Notes under the pieces: generated by a model | Database searches by the model: none | What the model was told of the DNA's origin: nothing | The model's input: the letters and a program-made list of their open reading frames with translations, nothing else | Part shown: piece after piece, positions 31,991 to 44,593 of the stretch | Numbering within the stretch: the stretch's first letter is position 1 | Layout: each line of letters opens with the position of its first letter | DNA from: Impatiens glandulifera | Lineage: Eukaryota; Streptophyta; Magnoliopsida; Ericales; Balsaminaceae | Assembly: GCF_907164915.1 (NCBI RefSeq) | Contig: NC_061868.1 | Span: 20,207,819-20,271,818, forward strand | Reading direction: 5' to 3' | Length of the DNA stretch: 64,000 bases | Program-made: the position numbers and the translations under genes

Positions 31991-33889
31991 TATTTGAAAA
32001 TGTGTGAGAAGAAATGACAAGTAATTTGAAAGTGAGAACTCCAAAATTCAAATTATGTGTACATTTTAAAAGAGATATAAAAAATATTATTTGTTTATAT
32101 AAGTTGGGGCAAATAAATTAAATAAAAGGTAATACAAACACGCCATATATTCTAACAATATACTAAATATTTTTTGAAAAGAAACTAATTTTCATTCATT
32201 CAAATAATAAGTTAAATATCAAAAAATAAAATGTCAAAAAAATAAAAACAGATAAATAAACATTTTGGTGTTAAACAACATATTTATAATAATTAAAATT
32301 CTAAAAAAAAAAATTAAACAATGTTATAATTTCTTTTAGGTGACTACAAAGATCTGTAACGATGAGTGATGAAGTAGTTACAAATCAATCAAACGGTGTT
32401 AAAAAAATCTTTATTAAATATTTTAAGTGACAGTGAAAATTGTTCTTAAACGAGGGTTAGTAAGTAACGTTTAAATATTTTGTCAAGTGATAACTAATCA
32501 TTTATATATATGTAAAAAAAGTGAGAAAATCAAAGAAATAGTGAGAGGAATACCTGTAAGAAGGCCTCCAATTGAAATATCAATTTTAGTGACTCTTTAT
32601 TAGAAAAATAAAAAATAACTCTGAATCTGGTAACTTCATCTCAATTTTTTCTAAGAAATAGATGAACACGTACTCAAAAAATGATCACAAAAATAATCGA
32701 AATATATGAGCAACAAACGACTTATCAACCGATGAAAATATTATCCGGATTATAAAAAATTGGGATAAAAAATCTAATCTTGCAAAACAATATGTCGAAT
32801 CGAACGAAACACAACAACAACTCAAATCTGAGTGATAAAAATAAAAATGAGACACCTCTAATTCAAAAAATGTTATGGAAAAGGTCAAAAATAAAATAAA
32901 AAATAAAAAAACTTTTCAACATGTTAGAGAGTTTTTTTTAAAGAGAACCTTATATTTTTTTTATGAATTAGTATTTATTTTATGTTAATTTTTATTTATA
33001 ACTTCACTATATATAATATCACAACTATCTATTGGTTTAATGTAATGGCTTGAACAATAAAAGTTGAAAATACAAAGTTAAATATAAAAAAAATTAGAAA
33101 TTTCTTTTTATTTGGAGAAGAGTACAATAATAAAATTGACAAGAAAAAAAACCGAAAGGAGGTAGAGTAAAAATAAACAAAAGTAAGGTTAAATATTCGG
33201 AGTTTCGGCGAGACGTTTAGGTAGTCGAAGTGTATCGGCCTTGACTCGAATCATAGGTGTTTAATGCTCACGGCGTCCTTTACAATCCGATCGGTCTAGA
33301 TATTATTTTGGACTTCTCTAAGATGCTCTTTTGAATATTCCACTTCTATGAATTTTTTTTGTTTTTATAATCTACCATTAACAATGAAATTTTTGTATTA
33401 CTGAATTTTTAGAGTGTTAGAAATTTGTTTGATTTAACTAACTAAAATATAGTTAATGTGATTTTAAGAGATCTACTAGACCGTGGTTTTATCAAATTTG
33501 AATTTTCCTAAGTTGTTGTGTGTTTGATTGTATTGCTTGTTATTTATTTTGATATGGTTAATTATATAATTTTGACATGATAAACAAAGAAAAAGATAAA
33601 GTATTACGCAATTATTATCATGTGGTTTTCTCGACACTTACTTATTTATTACAGTTATAGTACACATTGTGTATCTTACCTATAACAACTCAACAATCCA
33701 ATTCAATCCAGTGAAGAGTTTGATCATTGATAATTTGAAATGCAAAAATTAACTATTTGAATCTTTCAAAGATTAGGAAATGCTTGAGTAGTAGTATACT
33801 ACTGTTGCAACTAGAAATAGGAATGTGAATACCTTAGGTTTGGTAGTTGAATCGGAAAGCCTTTGATTGACCCCGAAAATAAAATGATT
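31991..33889. other. AT-rich intergenic DNA, no gene seen
   Basis: Extremely AT-rich for most of its length, with no ORF of interest. A short GC-richer island at ~33195-33305 (TTTCGGCGAGACGTTT, CTCACGGCGTCC) stands out but matches nothing I know. Confidence 0.5.
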
Positions 33890-33898
33890 TGGATGGTC
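33890..33898 (+). repeat. Candidate LINE target-site duplication, left copy
   Basis: TGGATGGTC directly before the poly(T) that is the LINE's poly(A) end on this strand; repeated at 43791-43799. Confidence 0.6.
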
Positions 33899-35849
33899 AT
33901 TTTTTTTTGGGAAAAAACGACTTAGCGTCATTTCATTAAAAATTCCAAAAAACGGGAAAAAACCACGATTTTAAGAGATCATTCTAGACAGGCCTAGAAT
34001 AATTTTGAAATCGTTACATTCTGAATAAAAGTTAAAAAGCTAAAAACGTAAATGAATTATCTGTTTACAATGCTTTAAATTCTAGTGAGTTTAAAAAACG
34101 GTAAACTCTAGTTCCTGCAGATATTCCAATTTTGCTCCGTGCTTGAAATTCCTCTCCACGTTCTCGCGAAGGCGCTGCAATCCGATACAATATCTTTCCA
34201 TAACTCGTCAACACTCCTGCGGGTTCTTCCATATACCCTTGCATTCCGTTCTTTCCAAATGTTATACACCACTGCTCCAAAGCCGGACTTGAACACGCTT
34301 GTTGCAAATCTATTTCCATTGGCTTTGTGTAGCGCTACTTCTTTTATTTCATTCCATTTGCTCGGGAAACTAATCAGCTCTAGGCTTTTATAGAATCTGT
34401 CCCAAAGCTCCGAAGCAATACAGCAGCTTCCGAATAGGTGATCTATGGTTTCTTCATTTCCTATGCATAGAAGACAGCTCGTGTTCGGGATGCTCATATA
34501 CTTGTTGATACGATCACAAGTGCTGAGTCTTTCCCAGAAGGCGAACCATAGGATGAATTGGTGTCGAGGGATAATCTTCGTTGACCATACAAGAGGAGCC
34601 CATTCTACTTTCTACGTTTTTCCCGGATTACCTCCCATATTTTCTTCAATACCAGCTTCCCATTGTCCTCAGCTTTCCATTCATGAATATCCGGTCTGTC
34701 GTGTAGTTGTATGTTACTTATATGATAAAGTATTCTCTTTCCTTCTGGAATTCTTCTCAAGAGCAAGTTCCAATTCCCATCTTTGATGTCTCTAATTTTC
34801 GCTTTTGCGCAGTCCCTTCTGATACAGATATTTTGAAACTCCTTCTTGTCGATGATAGGCTGGTTTTCAAACTAGGGGTCGTGCCAGAATAGAGTGCCTT
34901 TCTCGTCCCCTAGTCGGATGTCATAAAGATCTGCAATATCGCTTCTTAGTTTAAGAATCTTTTTCAAAGACCAACTCATACCTTCGTGAATTTTGCAAGT
35001 CCAGATGCTGGTTTCGTGTTTCATAAACCTCGTATGCACCCATTTGATCCATAGTGACTCCTGATTACGCTCCAAAGCCCATATATGCTTGAAGGTTAGA
35101 GCCTTGTTCCACTCCATATAGTTCTTCAAGTCGATGCCTCCCTCGTCCTTCGGTTTGTAGAGAGCGGTCCATTTAAATTTTTTTCCTCCTCTTCCACTAC
35201 TACCCAGATAAAGTTTCTCATCAGCGTGTCGAGTTCCTTCATTACCTTCTTCGGAATGACCATTTGCTGCGCCCAGTAGCCAACTATGCCCATAACCACG
35301 GTTTTGATAAGTTCGATCCTCCCTGCATAAGAAAGTTTTTTCGCTACCCAGCCAGATATCGTTTTTTTTACATTTTCAATCAGCGGCTTGCAGTGTGAGA
35401 TCTCGATCTGCTTCGCAGTTAACGGAATTCCTAAGTACCTTATAGGAAAGCTGCCTTCCTTGATGCCCATGATGTTGAATATGTCATGCTTTGTTTCGTC
35501 CTTCACGCCTCCATAAAATGCCACACTTTTGCTTTCATTAATAGTTAAACCTGATACCTTAGAAAAGAACGTTAGTACAGCCCTAATAGTTTTAATGGAA
35601 TCAACGTCCGCGTGCGCTAGAATAAACAAATCGTCAGCAAAGCATAAATGTGTTACCTCCTCTATCTCACAGAATGGGTGAAAGATGTATGGACAATTCT
35701 TTCGGAACATCGCGAAGATGCTCTCAAAGATCGCCATGATAGCTACGTAAAGGTAAGAAGAGAGGGGGTCCCCTTGCCTTACCCCATTTTCACCATTGAA
35801 ATAGCCTCCGTGGACTCCATTGACGCTAACTACAAAGCAGTAGTTCGCT

Positions 35850-36222
35850 CCAGGACCCCACCCCCTCGAGAGCAGGATGCCGGCCGAGATGGAGCTGGGA
35901 GCCTATACTTTCCCGGGGCCTGCCTTGCCCCAACATCTAAATAAAGGGCGAGCGCCGAAAAGGAAGCAGCCCAGCCTTTGAAAGAAAGCTTTTCTTGGTA
36001 GGCCCTGCCTACTCACTCGGATAATGCTCTTAACGCGAAAGTGTGCAGCCCTCTTCTCCCATGCTGAGTCATAGGCAGCGCCTCGGAAAGCACGGACGAG
36101 CCACATACAGGGAAACTTGCACGTGTGGTTTTGGCCGGAGACCCCGGTATACTGTACTAATATGTGTAGGTCCCCGTAATTCGAGTGAAATTGTCATGGC
36201 GTAAAAGCAGATATGGTCCGGT
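35850..36222 (+). other. Organellar (mitochondria-like) insert inside LINE RT
   Basis: Between CVSSS (~36222) and NYCFVVSVNG (~35850) of the LINE RT lies ~370 bp of GC-richer sequence unlike anything around it. It contains a complete group II intron domain V and VI on the plus strand (36098-36180). The style (GGGCGAGCGCCG, GGCCCTGCCTACTCACTCGG) is that of plant mitochondrial DNA. Removing the insert restores the LINE reading frame, so it came in after, or with, the LINE copy. Which organelle gene it comes from I cannot say. Confidence 0.7.
36098..36131 (+). ncRNA. Group II intron domain V (34 nt)
   Basis: It starts GAGCC and ends GTGTGGTTT: a 9 bp lower stem (GAGCCACAT with GTGTGGTTT, allowing G-U), the AGC catalytic triad at positions 2-4, an upper stem capped by a GAAA tetraloop, and a two-base AC bulge on the 3' side. 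Total length is the canonical 34 nt. Domain VI follows at 36137-36175 (GGAGACC with GGTCCCC, CTAAT holding the branch A), and the intron would end near 36180. Confidence 0.85.
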
Positions 36223-38499
36223 ATGATGATGAAACACATTGCATAATCCAATCGATAAAAATCATAGGAAAAGCAGAAACAACTAGAAAGTCTCGAATGA
36301 CTTCCCATCTAATAGAGTCGAAATCTTTCTTGATATCTATTTTGAAAGCCACTCTCGGGGATATTTTCTTTTTCCCGTAGCCTTTAAATAGGCTCTACAT
36401 GAGAAGAATATTATGAGAGATTGTCCTACTGGGGATGAATGCAGATTGATTAAGATTTATTATTTTTCCTATTACATTTTTAAAACATTTAGAAATGATT
36501 TTTGAAATGATTTTATAAATCACATTGCAGTAGGAAATTGGTCTGAAATCTTGTACTTTCTCAGATACCACAGTTTTCGGGATCAATGTTAGAACCGCTG
36601 TATTCCATTGCTTTAACATCTTCATTTTTTTGAAAAACTCTAGAACCCCATCACTAACATCTTTACCCACAACTGACCAATTGTCTTTGAAGAACTGTGC
36701 ATTAAACCCATCAGGACCCAGACTTTTATTCCCATCAATACTAAATAGAGCTTCTTTAATCTCAACCTTCGTGACCACCCTTATCAACTCGCGACTATCT
36801 TCTGCAGAGATTTTCCTATCAATAATCTAATATAAGGTATTCATGTGACTTTGATGCTGCTTTCTTGTACCCATAAGCTGCTTATAGAAATCGATAGCCA
36901 GATCTTGTACACCCTTTTGATCCTGAACATATTCACCATCATCATTCTTCAGCCTGTACACATTGTTTCTCATGTTTCTAGCCTTGCATTTTCTGTAGAA
37001 GAAAGCTGTGTTTTTGTCACCCAACGAGAGCCAGCTCTGTCTTGATTTCTGTCTAACAAAATTCTCTTCAAGCAGACTCAGCTTCCTAAAGTTTTCAAGC
37101 GCATACCTATCTGTTTTATTGAGTTGTTCATCACTATCATCCCTTAATAACTTTTTCTGAACCTCTTCCAGTTCTTCTCTAGCAGCTAGAACTCTATTGG
37201 AGATATTGTTGAACTTCTTCTTGTCAAAGCTTTGGAGATGATTTTTCAAGAGCTTAAGCTTCTCAGAAACCCTGTACATGTTGGAACCTGTAACATTTGT
37301 AAACCATACGCTTTTGAGAATACCCTTGAATTTATCATTATCCATCAAAAAATGGAAAAATTTAAAGGGCCTTTTGAACCTTTCTTCTTTTTCCCAAAAC
37401 AATTTAATCGGACAGTGATCAGATATACCCGGATTTAGAACATGAAGTTGACTTCTCGGAAATTGGTTAATCTAGTTCTTATTTACCAGACATCTGTCAA
37501 TTCTACTTTTTCTAATTTGCTCATTCCCTCTCGTAGAAGACCAAGTGAAGAAGTTCCCAGAATTGGTAGGCTCGATACAACCCATATCTCTGATGCAGTC
37601 ATTAAAGTCAATCATATCCCGAGTTATTTCAGATTCTGGGCTACGATCAGATTCGTTTTTGGTTACGTTGTAATCACTGAGGACAGCCCAAGATTTATCA
37701 ATGCCGATCCAATTTCTGAGACAATTCCAGAGGAGTCTTCTGTCAGTGCTTGAGTTTCTACCATAGACAATAGCAAGATTAAACACGATTCTTGTGATTC
37801 TCTCTTTGACCTCCACCAGGATTGTTTGATCATTTGAAAAGAGAGCCCTGACCTGAACAACTTTGTTATCCCAAATAACCCAGATTCTGCCCGTTTTGTC
37901 ATTTGAGTTGTGAATGATTTCCCAGCTACTATCAATACACAGTTTGCTAACCTTCTCAACGTTCCGACTTTTGACTTTTGTCTCGAATACCCATAATAGT
38001 GATCTTCTGATTCTCAATGATCCTCCTAATTTCTTTGCATTTTAGTGGGTCATTGAGTCCCCTTATGTTCCATGTCACTATATTCATGAATAAATATAAG
38101 TGTTGGGTTCTTGACTTTCCAGACTGTCCTAGACCTCTTCATCAGAGAAATCATAAACATCACTTGCCTCGCTATCCTCAATGGCTACAGTTTGATTACA
38201 TTGAATACTATTGCCATTGAGTGAGGGTTGTCTCATGTAGATCTCATCTTCTCCCGTGATAGAGTTAGTGGCTTTTGGATCTAGGATCTTTCTGCTTTGT
38301 CTTCAATTTTCATCTTGTTTTGCTTTAGTAGGTTTTTTCTGACTTTGAACCTCTTCACTACTGGATTAATGTCTGTTATCAATTTTAATTCGCCCTACTT
38401 CTGAACTAAGGATCACTACCTTATTCAAGACCAAATTGTCTTCTTCTGCACTTGATCTTTTGATTTCACAAAAACCAAGATTTCCCAGTCCATTCTCAA

Positions 38500-41400
38500 G
38501 AGCTTCTTTATTACTTGTTCCAAGATTCTCCTTTTCATCATATCAAAAGGTGGCTTTGAGCCCAAGGATCATGTCATTTCGAATTTTGATGACATTGTTT
38601 TTTCGGTTCCTACTTGCATTCCTAGAACTGTGAAGAGTGGACTCACGACCTATTGGAGTGCCTTCAGACCCAATTTTGCTTATTTCATATGGGCCAAGTA
38701 TTCCCCGTCCCATAGATTTTTGAATTCCAGAAACTTTAGAACCATGACATGTAGTTACATCAAGACCAGTTCTTTGATTAGTATTGGGACCGGTAGAGGT
38801 AGGACCAACAATAGTATCATCCACAATAATTGGACTTGTGCTAGTATTAGGACCAATATAGCCGGGATCAGCAATGGTTGTACATTTTTCATCAGGACCG
38901 ATAGTAGAAAGTCTGGTAGCTTGAGTAGTTTCATGATCAGCAAGTCCAGGACCAGGCTTAATATGGTCAATATGGCTAAGAACAGTAGCTTTATGAAAAG
39001 CTCTAAGATCGGTGTGTCTATGTCCACCTTTATCAGGACCGATACCCTGACCAGGACCGACGTTTTGAACAGGACCTATTCTTGAGAAAACAGAATCCTT
39101 AGGACCGGTTCCCTGAACATGACCAATATGATCAACGTTAGTAGGGCCAGCTTGTACCCTTACCCACTTCATTCTTTTTCCTATCTTCTTCCTTACCCTT
39201 ATCTGTTATTGTTTTTGGTTGCCCATCTTATCATCCTCAGTGCGTTCATTGCTGTTAAGTTCAGACATGCTCACATTTCTCTCAATCTGGGCCTAGTTAG
39301 TGTCATCGATATCGCCTACTTGAGTGTTGTTATTGGCCTTCGATTTTAGATTATTATTGACTGGACATTTATTCGTAGCGTGTGTGAAAGTGCTATACCA
39401 TATACATCGATTTGGTTTCCATTCGTATTGTACTCCAATGTCAAATAAATTTCCCAGTCTATCTTTAAGTTCAAGATTGATTGGAAGTGAGCTACTTGGA
39501 TGGATTTCGACACTAACTCTGGCCACAGATGCACGCTCGTAGCCTTCCATTGCTGGGTCAAACATAAGTGGTTTGCCTATAATGCTTGAAATATAGGTCA
39601 TGCCCATTGGGTTGCACAGATGTGGTGGAACATTCTTGAGATTCACCCAGATTTGTTCAAGTTCAGGTGGTCTATGATTAGTATTAAGTTCATCGCTCTA
39701 CTTGTACAACTTGAATCTTTTTCCCCTGATAAAAGTATACTTGCTCTCTATGATCGACTTTATTTTGCTTCCATTCCTGAAGGATAGAAAGTAGAATCCG
39801 TGATCATTGATTGTGATTCTCTCCAGACTAGAGGATTCTCACTGACCCATCAACGTTCTTTTAACTTCAGCAAATGGTGCCTTCATGTTGCCCATAAAAT
39901 GACCAACTATGACAAACTCCCATGCCTTTACGCATTTTTCTTCAATTTCTGGTGGGAGTTCAAACCGGTGCGGATGATCAAGTGTAATTACCTTTGGGAA
40001 TAAGGTGTCTATCTAGAATTTTCCCTTTTCTGGATCGCTCGTGGCATTTCCATTCCACACATTTCCTTCTTGTCAAGTTTTGTTTGGGTTGCTCATGATT
40101 GTGTACACCTTTGTTTTATTACATTTCGAAATTTTCTTCATGGCGTCAATCGTCCATTTGATCACTTCATCATATTGGTCTTTGTTGAAGAGATTCCAAT
40201 TCTTTAGATAGTGACTGTTGAACTGAGCATTCAACTAATCATTTCTTTCCTAGGGCATCGTAATCTCTTGTTTATTAATTTGGAAAAATAGACTCTTCAT
40301 CTGGTTTCTCAGTCCTGCCAAATTTGCTATTTCGTTTTTCCTCATTGACCATGTTGGACCAGTAGTAGGATCCTTGTTATCATCTTGAGTATTTTCTTTG
40401 CCAGGAATTGCAGCAGTAGGAGGATCTGAGGAGCTGAGGAGCTGAGGAGATGATTGTTTCAGGGATGCTATCTTTCCTGACTTGTTTGTTTTTTTCGGCC
40501 CATCTAACCCTTGTATTTTCCACAAAACTGTTGTCTTTAATTGTTCTGATCTTCTTTAGAATACCCCCTTTAGTGCTCTTCTCTTGTGTATCAGTTTTCC
40601 TCTTTTGAATGCTGTCAATTGGTATTTCAGGATCTAGATTAACGAGTGGAGAGAATGCATCCAGGTTCAATAACTCAGGGTTAGCCTCGGGTGTCACGGT
40701 TTCCTTGGGATTTACTTCAGTATTCTTCTTAGAACTTGAGTTATTTGCCTTCATTTTTTTCATTTCTTTGATTTTCGATCCATTCATACCCTTCTTAGCT
40801 GTTTTAGAATTATTCGATCCTATTTCTTGATCGATCTTTTCAATTTCAGCACTTATTTTGGAAGAATTATGCCTCTTTGCTTTTGGTTTGATCTTTGTTG
40901 CCGACATCTTCTTCATGGACTTATGATATTCGAGGTCGCATATTATTGTTTCATCATAGTCAGTGTTATCGTCTGATTCTAAATCAACATCTATGCTTTA
41001 GTTCTTTTGATTCGACCGGTGGCTCATAACTTTGATAGTAGATTTATTATCTTGGCGATTAAGACCGGTAGAAGGTGGATATGTGATGCCAGGACCGACA
41101 TTTAAAGAGATAGGACCGGCATTAGAAGAGCTAGGACCAGCATTTGAAGAGCTATGACCGACGTTTGAAGAGCTATGACCGACGTTTGAAGAGTTGGGAC
41201 CGGCATTTGAAGAGCTAGGACCGACATTTGAAGAGATAAGACCAACGCCATGAGTAGTTTTAGTGTGTCCAGGACCGGCGTGTTCAGGATCAATGACTTG
41301 AATATTAATGTTATCCACCCTTGTTAGACCCAACCTTTTGGCAACCAAATTATATTTTTCATACCCAGCCAAGAGAAAACCGTTGGCTAACTCCATATCA

Positions 41401-43031
41401 GACCCGGCCAAGCGAAAATTGTTGGCTAACCCCTCATCAGACCCGGCCAAGCGAAAACCGTTGGCTAATTCTTCCAGTTTCATACATTCTTCATCTCTTA
41501 TACCCTGACTTATATTTTGACCCAACTTATTTGTAGCTTCCATGAGATCACCCAGATTTTTAAATAGATTGTCATTCATGATGCCATCAATCAACAAATC
41601 AATATAATTTCCAGCCAAGGTTTCACCATTGGCTATACCAATCAAGTTTAGTTCATCATCCTTTAGATCTGTATTATTAGGATTTTCTGATTTAGCTGAA
41701 TTTATTTCCATGAATAACTCCAACTCAGATCCAATTTCTTTAGTGTTTCCAGATTCTGTTAGACTATGTCCTTTAACAGTTTCAGCTAGATGTGCAGGCT
41801 GTTTAGAAGATCCTGCAATTTTAGCCTCAGTTTCAGAATCCTGGGCGTATTTAGTGTCTTTTGTCCAACCTTTTTTAAGCCTAGTACATAGTCTGGATAT
41901 CTGACTTTCCATTTGATCCTTAGCAGGACAGGTAGACTTAGCATTCTGATCATTAATGAAACCCGAGACTTTTAGATTTGCAAGATTTCCCATTACAGAA
42001 CAAGACTCTGAAATTATATCCTTCTTTGGACCTAATGGACTCTAAGTAGCATATATCTCTAACCCTGTAGAGGCAATTTCAAAATGACCCATTTTGCCTA
42101 GTTCAGCATCCTCTCTAGCAGCACTGGTAAAATTTGTTTTCTGATCTTTCTCTGCACCTGAATTACCCAAACTGTCATGTTTTCCTGCTTCTGAAACTGA
42201 CCCCGACATTGTAATATTCTTTGAACATATTAATTCTCGACCAACAGTCTTATTCAGCCTTGTCATACTTACCTCAATAGGAACCCCAGTACCAACTTCA
42301 GTAGGATCATTCAAAACAGACATAAATCTCAGCATAATGTTTTCACCCGATTCAGAAACAGGCCCCGATTTTGAGCTTTCAATAAGACCCAATAAACCTG
42401 TACAATTTATGTCATTTTCCTGCATTACCTTAGAGCCTTTTTGACAGATTATCTCCAGCATTGGGACCGAATTTTTAGCACAAGTGACCCGATTGTCATC
42501 AATTTCAGCAAGACAAGATTTCAAATCCAATTTCCTAATAGAATGACCGGTCAGGTCTAGGGTACCAACTAGCGACCCTAACGGTCCATTCTATGTAGCA
42601 AGTCCAGTAACAACATAATTTTCTGGAATTAAAGTCCTATTATTTCTATATGCAGTACTATCTTTTCCTATCAATTCAATCCTATCATTTTTATTATGAA
42701 CATGCATATCGTTACAGTATGAATCCCCAATAGAACTATTCTCATATAATTCATCAGCATGTGGAAAAGAACTCATACCCGATGATGTATTTGTCATAGA
42801 ATCAATAGGCGCATCTTCTCCATTGTTTAGGACTTCATCCATGATTTCTGGCTTCTGTTTCCTGGGATTGTTAAGAGACTTGCGAGTTCGTCTATCAGAC
42901 CTAGCCTTGCTGCTTGTCGACGTCCCCTTTAGTACCTTCTTAGGATCATCAGGGCGGACTTGAAAGACGCCCCTTGCCCGAGTAACTACACTGGACGGGC
43001 GCGTACCAGTCATTGGAAAGATCAAGCGCAA
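38500..43031 (-). pseudogene. LINE ORF1: long repeat-rich N-terminus, DUF4283-like domain, decayed zinc knuckle
   Basis: It begins near MTGTRPSSVVTRARGVFQ at ~43010. About 900 codons of S/N/K/G-rich sequence follow, broken by several stops. This includes three repeats of an LANGFRLAGSD-type unit (~41340-41470) and about eight of an SSNVGPSS unit (~41080-41230). Then comes a DUF4283-like RNA-binding region (WEFVIVGHFMGNMKAPF at ~39930, WVNLKNVPPHL at ~39650, GKPLMFDPAM at ~39570). Next is WKPNRC...H...CP at ~39430-39370, a CCHC knuckle whose second cysteine is a tyrosine. A Gly-Pro-rich tail (GPTSTGPNTN, GPGQGIGP) ends near 38550. ORF1 proteins bind LINE RNA; the long N-terminal extension is unusual. 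Confidence 0.75.
41040..41470 (-). repeat. Two in-frame minisatellites within LINE ORF1
   Basis: A ~30 bp unit coding for SSNVGP/SSNAGH-type residues is repeated at ~41080-41230, and a ~39 bp unit coding for LANGFRLAGSDE-type residues is repeated three times at ~41345-41470. Both keep a multiple of three, so they grew while the frame was under protein constraint. Confidence 0.75.
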
Positions 43032-43790
43032 ACTGCCTAATCTTCAAAGGAGCCACAAAATATTGGAATTCTGCAGCTAAGGGTGGGCGCAAATAGCACG
43101 ATTGGAAACAAATTGTACCGGAACAGGGGCTTGAAGATAATTGCTCAAACAAGAAAGGGTTTAAGTAATTTTGGAACGGTCTGTAGCTACGAAAACTTCC
43201 TCCATACCGAACACTTGATTCAAACGGCGAGAAAGAAGTTCAATGGAGACCTACCTGCGCCTCGCGGTGTGGTTTGATGTCCCGACCGAGGTCCGAACTA
43301 ACCTATAAACGAAAAGTGAGAAGAGGAGGGCGACCAACGCCGATTCGACGTCAAGTCTCTACAGAAGGTGGTTTGACGAAATGCTCCGGTCAACAGTAAG
43401 AGAAGATGACCGCGACCGTTCCTTGCACAACAGAACACGTTCTAGAGGGCACACGACAACCGATCGAAGGTGCTGGAGGATGGAGGCCGACTTCCGATGT
43501 AGAAGCGCGGTCGCGGCGAGAATCCGTGTTGTTTGTGTTGTTCGTGTCGATCGTACCGACAACGACCTAAATATCCGATTCATAAACTATAATCACGATT
43601 TCTTCCAATTCCTCCGTTCAAATTGAAATTCCTTCGGTTAGATTGTAGGGGGAAAGAGACACACCTGTTGGAGAAATTTGAGATCATTCCGACGTCAGAA
43701 GCTCCGACGGCGTTGATGTGCCGGTCGTGTCCGATGTGAGGAAAAAAATCTCTTGAGAAAATTTCTCTCTTTAGGTGCGTTTTTGGGGTG
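43032..43790 (-). other. LINE 5' UTR
   Basis: GC-richer sequence between the ORF1 start and the 5' end of the element. It contains no convincing ORF and presumably carries the internal promoter used by L1 elements, though no motif is recognisable. Confidence 0.5.
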
Positions 43791-43799
43791 TGGATGGTC
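43791..43799 (+). repeat. Candidate LINE target-site duplication, right copy
   Basis: TGGATGGTC, matching 33890-33898. It sets the 5' end of the LINE at 43790. Confidence 0.6.
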
Positions 43800-44593
43800 T
43801 ATTTTAAGGATAAAAAAATTGTGGTTATAAGCCTTCGACTGTCCATGATTTTATACAGTGATTAAAGGCATTCATGAATTATTTGACCAAAATTGTTATT
43901 ATGGTTAATGATATTCGATATTTTGAATATATCAAAATGTGTGTTTCGTAAGTCTGAAAGTCTGGAATTGATATTGAAATTAGAAGGTTCAATTTCAATT
44001 TCTAAGTTTGATAGACCCTTTAGCGTTAAGAATTGGAATTGGAATTGGAATTAGAATTCCAATGGAATTGGATATAGTGTAATTTTATAGTTCTCAATTT
44101 CATTCTTTTTAAGTCGGTAATGTAATTATAACTTTTTTTTTATATTTATTTAAACAAAATAACTTAATATTTTATCATTAAAAACACGTTTAAACTTTTT
44201 AATTAATATTTTTTTTTTTGAATTTAGGATATTAAAATATGGAACTATGTTTTTTTAAGTACGTTAATATTTTGAACTTTTATATATATATATATATATT
44301 AAGTTAACATGTTGAACCGAAAGTTAAAATGTAAATTGATATATATTGTTTTTAAATCTTTGAAGTTAACTGGTTAAACTGATATTTTTTTTTTAAACAT
44401 AGGAATTGTGATTGAATTATAATTCTATACATTTCTCAAACATATGAATGGTGATTCATTATCAATTCTTATGAAATTGAAATTAGAATTCCAATGTCAA
44501 TTCTAATTCCACTACTCAAAACTTATCCTAATTATTTTTTAATTAATGGCTAAAGAGTTTCAACGTTTTTGTTATAACTATTGTTGTTATTGC
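43800..44593. other. AT-rich DNA with GGAATT words, possible MITE
   Basis: A short GAATTG microsatellite at ~44030-44060 and a similar block in opposite sense at ~44475-44515 (AGAATTCCAATGTCAATTC) give weak inverted symmetry, as in some short non-autonomous DNA elements. Ends are not definable. No gene. Confidence 0.35.

Larger units (their letters stand above)
34108..38087 (-). pseudogene. LINE ORF2: APE endonuclease, reverse transcriptase, zinc motif
   Basis: The start is MNIVTWNIRGLNDP at 38087, the classic N-terminus of a plant L1 endonuclease. Further APE landmarks are FETKV, a decayed GD-N motif (LSDYN), SRIDRCLVN and GISDHCPI (to ~37410). RT begins with a KSLGPDGFNAQFFK block (~36715) and PISYCNVIYKIISKII (~36530). 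After the organellar insert come GVRQGDPLSSYLYVA (~35780) and the catalytic FADD in LCFADDLFILA (~35640). The C-terminal CLLC...H...C zinc motif lies at ~34475-34420. Stops and frame changes occur near 37440, 36830, 35160 and elsewhere. On the plus strand this stretch has only shadow ORFs. Confidence 0.85.
33900..43790 (-). mobile_element. L1-type LINE, near full length, 9.9 kb, decayed
   Basis: Reading on the minus strand: 5' UTR (43790-43032), long ORF1 (43031-38500), ORF2 with endonuclease, reverse transcriptase and a C-terminal zinc motif (38087-34108), 3' UTR, and a poly(A) end seen as TTTTTTTT at 33901. A 9 bp repeat (TGGATGGTC) flanks it. Both ORFs are broken by stops and frameshifts, and a ~370 bp organellar fragment interrupts the RT. 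It is long for a plant L1 because ORF1 carries a ~900-codon N-terminal region with internal repeats. Confidence 0.85.

Noticed and set aside
35903..36308. Minus-strand ORFs across the organellar insert as a host gene
   Set aside because: They span the LINE-insert junctions and the group II intron domains read on the opposite strand.
38630..39085. 151-codon plus-strand ORF in the LINE
   Set aside because: Antisense to the Gly-Pro-rich part of LINE ORF1.
43359..43626. Short ORFs on both strands near the LINE 5' end as a host gene
   Set aside because: They fall in the GC-rich 5' UTR of the LINE, overlap one another and show no domain.
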